From assembly GCA_022702705.1 (NCBI GenBank), contig CM040429.1:9332038-9396037 (forward strand): a stretch of DNA of 64,000 bases. The letters are read 5' to 3'. Of this stretch, positions 46,816 through 58,159 are shown in pieces. Every line of letters begins with the position of its first letter. Position 1 is the first letter of the stretch. Under the pieces are notes generated by a model that ran no database searches, was not told the origin of the DNA, and worked only from the letters and a program-made list of their open reading frames with translations. The stretch is from Papilionanthe hookeriana x Papilionanthe teres (taxonomy: Eukaryota; Streptophyta; Magnoliopsida; Asparagales; Orchidaceae). The position numbers and the translations under genes are program-made.

Positions 46816-47416
46816 TGTTGTTTTGACCCCCAATTAGTCATTAAGGTAAGTGGCACTCTTGTAAATTGCTACTTACTTTAAGCCTCCATTGTTGACTTTT
46901 CATGGAAGACCCTAGAAGAGGACATGTGGAGGCCATGCGGTGGAAGGAAGACATGTGAAAGGACACGTGGAGACCATGCGATGGAGGACTCTAAAGGGTG
47001 GACACGTGTAAGCCATGCGATCCTCGAGGCGTTACACCTCATCTATTTATAGAATATTATAACGTAATCTAATCTACTATAAATAGATGAGATGAGGGAG
47101 GCCTTAGTGTGGGTTTTGTAAGAGTGAAAAAGAACTCGAGGAGTGTGGGCTAGCTTGTTAAGGGTGAGGAGAGCATCTTGGAGGCCTTGGATGTGAAGGG
47201 AGGCCATGGAAGATGAGGGTTCATCTATGTAAAGCTAAGTACTCTTGTTTCTGTCTTAGTGGATTATTTTGATTCCCTCCGTGGACGTAGGTCAAAAAGA
47301 CAGAACCACGTAAATCCTCTTGTTTGCTTGTGCTCTTGTGTTTGCATCTTCTTTGTTGTGATTTGCGGTTTGTTCTCTTACCAAGATTAAGGAAAGAAAG
47401 TGTTTTTCCCACAACG
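46816..47416 (+). repeat. 5' LTR of Copia copy 2
   Basis: TGTTGTTTTGACCCCC to CCCACAACG (last base G instead of A). It lacks one 12-bp TGGAAGGACATG unit that the 3' LTR has. Confidence 0.93.
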
Positions 47417-47435
47417 ATTGGCGCCGTACGTAGGA
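47417..47435 (+). promoter_or_regulatory. Primer binding site of Copia copy 2
   Basis: ATTGGCGCCGTACGTAGGA; the first eleven bases match copy 1, then ACGTAGG replaces CTGTGGG. Confidence 0.6.
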
Positions 47436-47508
47436 AAATCTCGACACATCTTGGTCGGAGGAATCGCACCCAAGAAATCGCAGCAAGAAGAGCCGTTTGG
47501 CGGGGACA

Positions 47509-48250
47509 ATGGGCTCCACCAAATTCGACATCGAGAAATTCACGGGAAAGAACGACTTCGGCCTGTGGAGAGTAAAGATGAGAGCCCTACTGGTTCAGCA
47601 GGGTGTCGCAGAAGCCTTGCAAGGGTCGACGGCACTGCCGGCCGACATGACAGAGAAAGAGAAGATTGACATGCTCGAGAAAGCTCATAGTTTGATAATC
47701 TTGAGCTTGGGCGACAAGGTTCTGAGGGAGGTGTCGAGGGAGACAACGGCTCAAGCGCTTTGGGCCAAACTCGAGGTACTCTACCGACCGAGTCCCCGGC
47801 TAATGACTATTTACGAAACGGCGCTATACTCTTTCAAAATGCATGAAGACAAATTAGTCTCGGAGCGGATAGACGAGTTCGACAAGATCATAGATGATCT
47901 TGAGAACATCGACGTCAAGATGGATGACGAGGACAAGGCGCCGCTCGTTGCTAAACTCTATTCCTAAGAGCTATGAGCGGTTCGAGGATGCGATGCTCTA
48001 TGGAAGGGCGCAAACGATTACTGCGGAAGAGGTTCGATCATTAATCGAGCCAAAGAACTTCGAAGAAGCACGACATGAAGGAGGAAACCGGTGGAGACGA
48101 TCGATGGTTAGAGGAAGATCGAGCAATAAAGGATATAAAAGTGACCGGAGCGGATCGAGGTCCAGAAGAAATGTTAGAGGTCGGTCTTCTAAGAGATCCT
48201 ACAAGTGCTTACCATTGCCACAAGGAAGGTCATTTTAAGAAGGATCTGTC
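47509..48250 (+). pseudogene. Copia copy 2 gag, long intact start then frameshifts
   Basis: From ATG 47509 about 150 residues are open: GSTKFDIEKFTGKNDFGLWR, VKMRALLVQQGVAEAL, TEKEKIDMLEKAHSLI, WAKLEVLY, then KMHEDKLVSERIDEFDKIID. The frame is lost at GCGCCGCTCGTTG (about 47938), where copy 1 keeps frame with GCGCCGTCGTTG. The zinc knuckle (CHKEGHFKK, about 48200-48245) is broken by single-base insertions: TGCTTACC for TGCTACC and GATCTGTCC where GATTGTCC is expected. Confidence 0.9.
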
Positions 48251-48337
48251 CGGATAAAAGAAAGGCTTTCGGGAGAAGCCTAAAGATTCCGGAGAAGCAA
48301 GCATAGTCTCGGACGGCTATGATTCGACTGAAGCTCG

Positions 48338-51300
48338 GTGATCACGAGATCTGAATCTAGCAAGGAGTGGATCCTTGACTCAGGGTGCTCCTTCCACATG
48401 TGTCCTCACAAAGACTGGTTCGAGACACTACAACTGGCAAATGGTGGATCCGTTCTACTTGGAGACAATAAAGCTTGTAAGGTGATCGGCAGCGGGACGA
48501 TCAGAATAAAGATGTTCGATGGAGGCCGAACGGATACTTGCGAGCATGTCGAGTACGTCCCGGAACTTAAAAGAAATTTGATTTCTTTAGGGACGGCTGA
48601 GTCGAATGGATACTCATTCAAGGCAGAGAATAGACTGTATCGGAGTAGCTAAGGGCTCTCTCATAGTCATGAAAGGAGTCGAAAGAATGGGTTATACTCC
48701 CTAGTTGGAAAAAGCGTGATCGGGAACTTCTCGAATGCGGTTCAATCGGAGCCCGACGGATCCGGACTATGACACATGAGGTGGGGCATGTAAGTGAAAG
48801 GGGCTTACGAGGAATTGTCCAAGCGGAACCCGTTATGCGGAGATCGGGTCGAGAACCGGAATTCGTGAACAATGCGTACTGGGGAAGGCCACCAGGGTGA
48901 AGTTCTCCACTGGAATACATACATCAAAGAAACCTCTTGATTATGTACATAGTGATCTATGGGGCCCAGCTAGAACTCAGACTCATGGAAGAGGAAGGTA
49001 CTTCATGTCCATCATCGATGACTACACCAGGAAGGTATGGGTCTTTATCCTAAAAACAAAAGATGAAGCTTTTCAACGATTCGTGGACCGGTTAACTCTC
49101 ACCGAAAACAAGATGGGAGCAAAGCCGAAGCACTTCGAGAACCGACAATGGCTTGGAGTACTGTTCGGAGGCGGTTTGAGGAGCTCGTGCGGGAGGAATG
49201 GCATCACGAGGCACAAGACGGTCCGGAACACTCCTCGACGGAATGACCTAGCCGAGAGGATGAACGGGACTCTCCTAGAGAGAGTGCGGTGCATGCTTCG
49301 TTAAATGCGGAGTCTACCCAAAAGTTTCTGAGGCGAAGCCGTGTCAACCGCTCGCTACCTTATCAACGGATGTCCATCGACGGCCGTTGATATGAAGACT
49401 CCTTTGGAGATGTGGTACGGAAAACCGGTAACTATGATAATCTTAAAGTCTTTGGATGTATTGCATACGCTCACGTTAGACAGGATAAGTCTGGAAGCGA
49501 GGGCTTTGAAGTGCATCTTCATCGGATACCCACCGGAACCAAAGGTTACAAACTTTGGTGCCTAGATCAACAAAAATGCATCATCAGTAGGGATGTGACA
49601 TTCGATGAGTCCAAAATGGTAAATACGCAAAGCTATGTTACCAGGAACAGTGTCACTAAGGAGGATTCGTCAATTGAGGTGGAGCTGCAACAACGACAAA
49701 CTTTGACTGATCAAAGGATAATTGTGAACGATCAAGATGAAGTGGCAGAAGACCAGCAAGTGACTGAACCGTGAAAGAAGATCCGACGACTACGACTTGG
49801 TAAGGGACGGACAAAGGAGAACTATCGGACCGCCGGAGAGATATGGCCATGCGGATATGATCTCCTTTGCTGCGAGTGTTGTCGAAGTGATAGAAGAAGC
49901 AGAACCAAGCAGCTACAAGGAAGCCCTGAAGAGCAAGGAAAGACACAAGTGGGAAGAGGCAATGGATGAGGAAATGGCTTCTCTGATGAAGAACAAAGCC
50001 TGGGAACTTGTGGATCGACCAACGAACAAACGCGTAGTCGGTTGCAAGTGGACCTTTAAGAAGAAGGAAGGCATGCCGAGTGCGAGAGGATCGGGTACAA
50101 AGTCGGACTCGTTGCAAAGGGATTCACACAGAGTCGAAGGAATTGACTTCAACGAAATCTTCTCACCCGTGGTGAAACACTCGCTCGATTAGGATAGTCT
50201 TAGCACTAGCAGTTCAATTCAACTTGGAATTAGAACAGCTAGATGTTAAGACTGCGTTCTCGCATGGAGAGCTTGAAGAAACCATCTACATGGACCCGAC
50301 CGGATGGGTACAACACACCTGAGACAAAGGACAAAGTTTGCTTGCTGAAGAAGGCATTGTATGGGCTGAAACAAAGCCCAAGACAATGGTACAAACGATT
50401 TGATGATTTCATGCTAAAGATCGATTTTGTCAGAAGCAGCTACGACAGCTGTGTGTACATGAAGTGGCAAGATGGTGAAATCGGTACGTACTTGCTCCTT
50501 TATGTGGATGATATGTTAGTAGCCGGCGAGGAGCAAGGAGGAAGTCCGAAGATCAAAGGTATGCTCGATTCTGAATTTGACATGAAGGACCTAGGACCGA
50601 CTACAAAGATCCTAGGTATGGAGATTACCGGAGACAAGAAAAAGGGTAGCTTATTCTTGTCTCAAAAGTCATATATTCGAAGGTTCTAACAAGGTTCAAC
50701 ATGCACGAGGCTAAGCGAGTTGCAACATCTATCGGCCAACACTTCAGACTATCGAACTCTCAAGCACCAGAGACTGAAGAGGAGAAAAGGTACATGGAGG
50801 GTGTCCCCTACGCCAGGTGGGGTTGGTAGCATCATGTATGGTATGGTTTGTAGCGGACCGCATTTAGCCTACGCCGTCGATGTGTAAGCAGGTTCATGGC
50901 AAGCCCAGGACAGGCTCACTGGGAAGCACTAAAATGGATCTTGAGATACTTAAGAGGCACCACTGATTTGGGACTACTCTTCAAAAGGCAGGAAGACAAA
51001 GAAGAAAAAGTAGTCGGTTACGTAGATTCTGATTACGCAGGAAGCATTGACACGGGAAGTCAGCGATCGGATTCATCTTCACTTGTCTTCGATCGCTGAG
51101 TCGATTGGAAGTCTAACCTCCAGTCCGGTTGTGGCCCTCTCGACAACGAGCTGAATACATCGCGCGATCGAAGCAATCGAGGAAGCTATGTGGCTAAAGG
51201 GCATGGTTGAAGAGCTTGGGATACATCGAAAGGTGATAACTCGTGTTTTGCGACAACCAAAGCACCATCCATCTAACCGGGAATCGGTATTTCATGAAAG

Positions 51301-51420
51301 ATTCAAGCACATAGATGTGAAGCTTCATTTCGTAAGGGACGTCGTCGCTAAAGGCTCGATAGTGGTGAGAAGATACCAACCGAAGAGAACCTCGCCGATA
51401 TGCTCACCAAGGCGCGCTCA
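48338..51420 (+). pseudogene. Copia copy 2 pol, protease to RNase H, frameshifted
   Basis: Protease ILDSGCSFHMCPHKDWFETL with the expected DSG-type site, then ELKRNLISLG (48338-48600). Integrase: DYVHSDLWGPARTQTHGRGR, YFMSIIDDYTRKVWVF (48930-49050) and AERMNGTLLERV (49253). RT: WELVDRPTNKRVVGCKWTFK (50008-50066), ALYGLKQSPRQWYKRFDDFM and LLLYVDDMLVAG (50350-50530). RNase H: YVDSDYAGSIDTG (51018), later KHIDVKLHFVRDVVAKGSIV. The two integrase aspartates and the YVDD are present; frameshifts between domains preclude a polyprotein. Confidence 0.9.
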
Positions 51421-51539
51421 TGCCTAAGTTCGGACATCTGCCCGAACTTAGTGAATTTTTCCACCTGGTCGAGGGCCCGTCGGGGGCCACGTGGAGGGAA
51501 TCACTACTCCGGCGATAATTGAGGGTCAAGGTGGAGATT

Positions 51540-52152
51540 TGTTGTTTCGACCCCCAATTAGTCACTAAGGTAAGTGGCACTCTTGTAAATTGCTACTTAC
51601 TTTAAGCCTCCATTGTTGACTTTTCATGGAAGACCCTAGAAGAAGACATGTGGAAGGACATGTGGAGGCCATGCGGTGGAAGGAAGACATGTGAAAGGAC
51701 ACGTGGAGACCATGCGATGGAGGACTCTAAAGGGTGGACATGTGGAAGCCATGCGATCTTGAAGGTTACACCTCATCTATTTATAGAATATTATAATGTA
51801 ATCTAATCTACTATAAATAGATGAGATGAGAGGAGCCTTAGTGTGGGTTTTGTAAGAGTGAAAAAGAACTCGAGGAGTGTGGGCTAGCTTGTTAAGGGTG
51901 AGGAGAGCATCTTGGAGGCCTTGGATGTGAAGGGAGGCCATGGAAGATGAGGGCTCATCTATGTAAAGCTAAGTACTCTTGTTTCTTGTCTTAGTGGATT
52001 ATTTCGATTCCCTCCCGTGGACGTAGGTCAAAAAGACCGAACCACGTAAATCCTCTTGTTTGCTTGTGCTCTTGTGTTTGCATCTTCTTTGTTGTGATTT
52101 GCGGTTTGTTCTCTTACCAAGATTAAAGAAAGAAAGTGTTTTTCCCACAACA
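51540..52152 (+). repeat. 3' LTR of Copia copy 2
   Basis: TGTTGTTTCGACCCCC to CCCACAACA, preceded by AAGGTGGAGAT. The same TTTT/TTTC difference between 5' and 3' LTR occurs in copy 1. Confidence 0.95.
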
Positions 52153-52156
52153 GAAC

Positions 52157-52436
52157 TGTTATGCTTGTCTCATATATCAAATAAGGGATAGGTGTTGAAG
52201 GAGCGGAGCAGAGTAGAAGCATCTATCCAATTGTGGGAGTTCCGTTAAGTGAGTTTGGGTGTGGGGGCAACTCCCTGTGGTACAATACAGTATAATTTTG
52301 TACTTGCAACAAGGTTTATGTATATTTCTATATATATTGTATTTGCTCTTGAGAATGTAGGCATAATATCCAATCTCGTTAAATCTCTGATTTACTATTC
52401 TTGATTCTTATAATTCTTTGCTCTTCACTCTCAACA
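52157..52436 (-). mobile_element. Solo LTR (TGTTGAGA family), inverted, in duplication unit 1
   Basis: In complement it starts TGTTGAGAGTGAAGAGC, contains AGATTTAACGAGATTGG and ends GACAAGCATAACA, matching 10454-10741 and 14435-14768. The pre-Copia flanks TGAAC and AGAAC (4 of 5) are its target duplication. Unit 2 keeps the empty site TTTAAACAAATATGATC near 56110. Confidence 0.8.
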
Positions 52437-54018
52437 AGAACAAATATGATCAAGATTTATCCAGCCTAATTAAAGTTTGCTTATCAAGGTGGAAGGATGG
52501 GTTGTAATCATCATCAGCTCTTTCTTATTCTCCTTTATAAGATTTTTGACAATAATACATATCGTAAATGGTTATCTCATTTGACAGCCACCCGTGACCA
52601 ATGTGACCGCAGAGTACCAACTAGCAGGAAAGCGAACAAACAGGAAATCTTCATAATAATGGTCTGCTAGAATTGGCTCTATTTGAATTAAAATGTTTGA
52701 TCTCAGTTTATGAATGCAATTCAAATTATTTGAAAATGTTTACGTAAGCATTGAAGATATGCTATATAAATGGAAGGATTGCACATATGCCAATATAAGT
52801 GCATGACATACCACCAAATTCTTATGTTCAACTACAGTTCTTATGTTAACATCCTTACCTATCAAAATATTTATATATTGATGTCATAAAAAAAGTTCAT
52901 TTCTCCAAGTTTCAATATTGAAGAACATTTCCTATCTTAGTACACTTGAATATTTTAATAAAAATTCAAAATTGACACAAGGGCTATTCAAATATTGATT
53001 TCGACAAATTTATAATTAAAACAATCATTTAAATGATACCGGTCTAACAATGCAGCTTTTCAATCGCCCAAATGGGCTAAAATTAAACACTCATAAGTAT
53101 AGCTAAGTTTAGAAGATTAATTTGTTGGACCCAACTGCCTAAAAATTTTTGTATGGTTATGGTTAGAATGAGTGTCTGAACAAGATGAATCTAATAAGTT
53201 TAAAATTTCTTAATTTTAATATCATTAAAATACCATGATGTCTACAAAAGTTAACATCTAAGCGGATTAATATGGATCATCTGAAAAAATGTTCTAATTT
53301 CTAGTCAAAATAACTAGAATGTCCCCTTTAGGAATAGTCTTTACTTTAATATATTTAGAAAAAACTTCAAAGAGAATTATGGTGGTAAATCTTGGGCTCT
53401 TACCAATAAGATCTCATGTTTATCATTATCAAACAGGCAGGCGATTAACGACGCCCACATCACCATTAAGCCAACATCATTGTTATTAAGAACAATGCTA
53501 ATCGTCATCAATAGCAGCAGCTTCTATTTGTGCCAAACAAAGATGATATTTATTGTTGCCAACAATATCTATACTTATTATGATTAGCAAGACTAACTCC
53601 CATTGCCAACCCAAGCGTAATGCTTGCAGTCAGAACCATGAGTTGCTCATAAATTTTTTATGTATGTGTATGCTTGATTTTCATTATATGCTGAGAAGAT
53701 AAGTTCTCTCTTTTCTTGGTGAATGCTTGAGTAAGCAAAAATATGTTCTTATAATAGTAGGTACATTCACATAAGCAAATCTTAGAAGATCAAATAATCT
53801 TTACATCACATATGAATTTAAGAATTCCATGCAAGAGACATATCAAAACACAAATCTACCAAAGCAATTCACGCTCTTTTATATCATGTTATAAAAAAAA
53901 ATTTCATGAAAACAAGTCCTTTATCACTACCACTAGATTATATGAAGAGCGAGATTCCGCAAATCCATAGAGAGTAAAAATATTTACGCTATTTTAATGA
54001 TTGTATTTTTGTGACACT

Positions 54019-54307
54019 AAGGTTCTGTTTGGGGCAGCTACAGCTATTTGAAGAAGCAGCTATAAAGTTGTTGCAAAAGAAATTGCATTTCAAAAAAATT
54101 AAGGTGGTTATTACAATTTTTTTTTTATTTTCAAAACTTCGAACTGCAATTCTCTGGCATCCACTACACTTTAACAGTACAAGTTGAAAAAAACAGTTTC
54201 AACCACATAAATTACGAAAAGCAACAAGAAAACAGTTCTTCAAATAAAACTGTGGTGGCGGTCTGAAAAGTAGACAAAAAACAGTCTGAAAACAAACGCT
54301 AGGAGTA
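54019..54307. mobile_element. Tourist-like MITE, unit 2 counterpart of 44713-44995
   Basis: AAGGTTCTGTTTGGGGCAGC at the left and TCTGAAAACAAACGCTAGG at the right. Confidence 0.55.
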
Positions 54308-54478
54308 TCTATTTTCTCACTCATGGGAAAAAGTCATCGCTATCAGTTGTGAATGGTGGTAGTCTTACAAACAATGAAGCATAAAAAGATTGTAAGCTCT
54401 GGTAAAATGTTGAAAGATTCATCTTTGGAAAGATGAGAATACTTCTAAAAAGGATGCATGCTTACATAATGAAATGTG

Positions 54479-54720
54479 TGGGCATTTACATTCATAACAA
54501 ACAATTATCATGTATTTATATAGGTAACACCTAAAATTTGATTTTTACATTTATAAAACTCAAATCTTTCACCTAACATCAAAATTACCACTATTATTAA
54601 TTTTTCAAAAGTGACATATGCATATTTGAGCATTAGTAAAGTGGTATAAATTTTAAAATGAAAATTTATGTGTTAGATATGTCAAGACATAAGAATTGTG
54701 TAGCATGTATGTAACTCTTC
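54479..54720. mobile_element. Foldback MITE, unit 2 counterpart of 45387-45630
   Basis: GGGCATTTACATTCATAAC...GGTAACACCTAAAAT and TATGTGTTAGATATGTCAAG...AGCATGTATGTAACTC. Confidence 0.6.
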
Positions 54721-55650
54721 CTAAAATATATTCATAAACTTCATCTCTCCCTAAGAAAATATAAGTATTTTCCCTCTTCATGTATGGATCAACATTTCAT
54801 AACCTATGACAAATGATAAGTATAAGGAAGGAATAATTTACAAAATTATTTTCGATAACCTGGCCCATCTTCGAGGTTTAATTATGTTATTCTTTATTCA
54901 ACTAAATTTATATCACTCACATGTTCTAATAATCATCAATATTGTGTGAAGTAAAGGAGGTGGGTGCTTATGCCTCAAGCTCTATGTCTTGCCACGACCA
55001 CGTTATGAAGTACGGCGCTTATGTGCACATAGCTTGGAGAATATACACCAATGTCTCTGTCTTGCAATTGTCACGGTATGAAATATGATGCTTATGCGTC
55101 CATATGCGCCAAGCTCTCTGTGTCCGCTCAAGTAAACCTTATTACCTACACAAATAAAACATACCCGGAAAAGCATAACAAAAATTAAAACATTTAATTC
55201 CACATAATTTACACACTCCATGTAACCAAAAAAAAGGTTTCAAGGAAAGAAAATATTTACCAAAATTCGAGGGCTAATTATGTTATTCTTTGTTCTACTA
55301 AATTTATATCACTTGAATATTCAAAAAATCATCAATGTTGTGCAACCAAACAATGGGATTTAATTATTTAATCTTCAAAAATGTGCTAAAATTGCAAGGA
55401 ATTTTAATAAAAACCAAAAAAAGAATTCATATAACTATACATTATGGTCATATTGTACCCATCCATCATTCTTTTCACCAAGGCCAACAGTCCAAATCAA
55501 CTTAGTAGCTTGAGAGTTATTTTTCTTTTGCATTTAATCTATTGTACCAATATTGGAATTGTTCTTCTCGTTCAAGATGCTGAGTAGAGAAGTACTCTGA
55601 ATTGTCCCACTTAAATCACAACAAGAAAATAAAAAGAAAAGGAAGATTTA

Positions 55651-55932
55651 GGATCTGTTTGGGGCAGCTGCATCTTATTGAATAATCTGCTGATAAGCTG
55701 ATTAAAAATGATCTGCCGATAAGCTAGGTGCGGTAGCTATTACAAATTTTTATTTTTTCGGAAAAGTCAGACCACAAACAGAAAGCTCCCACCACACCTA
55801 GATAGGTGCAGTGTGAAAACGCTATTTTCAGCGTTTTAAAAACCCATAAGCTACCAAACGTAGTTTACCCAAACATGTCAGCTGCGTTTTCAAAACGCTA
55901 ACGCACCAAATAAGATGCCCCCAAACGGAATC
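55651..55932. mobile_element. Tourist-like (PIF/Harbinger-type) MITE unique to unit 2
   Basis: Inverted ends GGATCTGTTTGGGGCAGC and GCCCCCAAACGGAATC, flanked by TTA (55648-55650 and 55933-55935). Unit 1 has the uninterrupted site GATTTACATACATGAC at about 46491, proving insertion and the TTA target duplication. Confidence 0.88.
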
Positions 55933-56520
55933 TTACTTGCATGACGCTCAATTCTTACATATTTTAACACCAGAACTTCAATTTTAAAATATACGCCATC
56001 TTATCTTAACATAAAAATGTGTATTTCATTTTTCTTAATTTAAAGTAATTATATTTTAAAACAACTTTTTTTATCAGGATAAGTCAAAATATTTAAATTT
56101 ATTTATTTTTTAATTTAAACAAATATGATCAATATTTATGGAGCCGAATTGGGGTTTGCTTATCAAGGTGGAAGGATGGGTAGTAATTATCAGCTCTGTT
56201 TTTATTCTCCTTTTATTAGAATTTTTGTCAATAATTTGTATTGTAAATTGCGGTCTCATTTGACAGCCACCCTTCACCAATGCGACCGCAGAGTACCAAC
56301 CAGCAGGAAAGCGAACAGACAGGAAATCCTCATAATAATGGTCTGCTATACTTAGCTGATTGTAACTTGGCTTGTTGAATTAAAATGATGGATCTCGGTT
56401 TAGGAATGTAATTCAAATTAATTGAAAATGTTTAGGTACAAGGTTCATTGAGCTATATATAAAGGGAAGGATTACATTTCTGTTAATATAAATGCATGAC
56501 ATACCAACAAATTCTTATGT

Positions 56521-57141
56521 ATTATTTTTTAGGTTTATACCACCTAAATCATATCACCAATATATATATAATTCAAAATATCACTTGCTGTGACTCTTTG
56601 GTTGACGGCAGGGTTGTCAGTCGTGAGTCCCCTTGGGTCACGGGTTTGAGCCAGCTTGAGTGGATTTGCTTGCAGCTTGGGATCGAGTGGTTAGGTACAC
56701 AAGATTAGTTGGGGGCTTGTATCATAGCCTCTGGTCAATCTCTATTTTAACTTTTAGATGTTAGTTATGTAAATACATGGGAGGGGATTAAGTGGTATGT
56801 ATGTAAATTGCTCTCATGTATTTTAGCTCATAGGAAATTTAATTTCAAATGCACTTGTATTTGATTTCAAGATGACTGGATCGGATGGCTTTGTGTGCAG
56901 TTATTAGATTTGAATCAATTTGGATTTTAAGTCAAATTTAATTTAAATATGAGAATATTAAGTCCGCCAATTTATTACTTACTGATCCAAAGTGTTGCTG
57001 GTCGTATGTTTAAAATCTTATTTGAAGCTTTTTGAAATTTGTTCATTGTGTTAAATTAGATCAAATTTGTAATAACTATAAATTTGAAATTCACGAAGGA
57101 GCCCATTAGGAAGTTGGCTATGCCCTCTGCTACAAGGTTCA
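56521..57141. other. Intergenic DNA with a possible tRNA-like box
   Basis: GGTCACGGGTTTGAGCCAGC (56637-56656) loosely resembles a pol III B box (GGTTCGANNCC) and could be a SINE remnant; no A box is convincing. A half foldback copy (TTAGTTATGTAAATACATGG...GTATGTATGTAAATTG) lies at 56760-56815. Confidence 0.3.
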
Positions 57142-57354
57142 TTTAAGGTATGTTTGGGGCAGCTTGTGCGTTTTAGGATAAGCAGCTTATCCTGAAATGC
57201 GGCCCGCGGGTCGGCCGCGGGGGTCGACCTGCAACTTGCGTTTAGTGTTAAAAATTTCAAACGCGGCAGACAGCGTTTTTAAAAACACGCGAACCAAACG
57301 GTTAGACGGCGTTTTCAAAAACGCCGCCGCACTTATAAGCTGTCTCAAACGGGC
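57142..57354. mobile_element. Tourist-like MITE, GC-rich centre
   Basis: AGGTATGTTTGGGGCAGCTT at the left and AAGCTGTCTCAAACGGGCTA at the right. The middle is GC-rich (CGGCCCGCGGGTCGGCCGCG near 57200), unusual for its surroundings. Confidence 0.6.
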
Positions 57355-57839
57355 TAGGATTTTCGAGAAGAAATATTTCACACGGATGGACTTCCCTCCA
57401 GAGCAAGAAATATAAAACTCTCCCCTATGGCAGGCAAACAAAAAAAAGTACTTTGACGAATGATTTCTTCCCTGACAGAGGACTTTTCCTCCTCATTTGC
57501 ATTTTACGGTGGACTTCTCCATCCGACTATTATCTTTTCCCCCCGACGATGCCTTTTCTCTCCAATAAAGGATTTTTTCCTCCGACCAGCCACCGAAACC
57601 CAACTTTCCCTCTAGAATTGCAAATCCAACAGCAAATTAGAATAAAGCAGAGAGTGTCATTAGCATATTATATGTTCAAGATTTGTCTGGTTTATAAATT
57701 TGTTTGTCCTTATTCAATCGTCGCTATCAAGAAGTAAGAAAATTGGGGAGCTTAATATTATACTAAAAAATAATCAACACGAATCTCAAGGCGATCTACA
57801 GTCTACCCCTGCCAAACTGGCTAACCTTAGCCGACTTTT

Positions 57840-58080
57840 TTTTTCAGATGGAGGACTCTTCCGTCCAAATGATGACTCGACGGGGGTCTTTTCCCTTCGA
57901 AGGGAGGATTCCGATGAAGAACTTTTCCCTTCGAATGGAAAATTCCAATGGAGGGATTTTCCCTCTAACTGGACTCTGACGAAGGAATTTTCCTTTTGAA
58001 AGTATGACTCTTCCCTCCGAATGGAGGATTCCGAGGAGTACTTTTCCCTTCGAATGAAGGAATTTTTTCTTCGAACAACC
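57840..58080. repeat. Imperfect ~34-bp minisatellite (TTTTCCCTTCGAATGGAGGA)
   Basis: CTTTTCCCTTCGAA followed by GG-rich GGAGGATTCCGATGAAGAA recurs five or six times with variable length. Related pyrimidine-rich words (GACTTTTCCTCC) precede it from 57480. Frames on both strands across it are repeat-driven. Confidence 0.65.
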
Positions 58081-58159
58081 ACTGGAATCCGACAATGCCC
58101 TCGACAGAAAAACCACTTTTAACTATAAAATTTTAAGTGATATTAGATATTACACCTTC

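Larger units (their letters stand above)
46816..52152 (+). mobile_element. Ty1-copia retrotransposon, copy 2 (same family as copy 1)
   Basis: LTRs 46816-47416 and 51540-52152, target duplication GAACT (46811-46815 and 52153-52157). The interior is collinear with copy 1 and has fewer visible lesions, but is still frameshifted at several points. It landed at the very edge of the inverted solo LTR at 52157-52436, so it is the youngest insertion here. Confidence 0.95.
43352..52827. repeat. Segmental duplication, unit 1 (interrupted by insertions)
   Basis: Aligns with unit 2 (52828-56520) along its length, for example TGAAGAACATTTCCTATCTT at 43611 and 52918, and CAATCGCCCAAATGGGCTA at 43755 and 53062. 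Without the insert at 46811-52436 it is about 3.85 kb. Bases near 43390-43558 are missing from unit 2. Both unit ends carry TTCTTATGT. No gene was recognised inside. Confidence 0.85.
52828..56520. repeat. Segmental duplication, unit 2
   Basis: Starts CAACTACAGTTCTTATGTTA, like CAATTACAGTTCTTATGTTA at 43352. Ends at CAAATTCTTATGT (56520), like the end of unit 1 at 52827. Direct orientation, immediately adjacent to unit 1. By eye roughly nine bases in ten agree. No coding gene recognised. Confidence 0.85.

Noticed and set aside
56590..56740. tRNA gene or clear SINE
   Set aside because: Only a weak B-box-like word is present, with no cloverleaf and no convincing A box.
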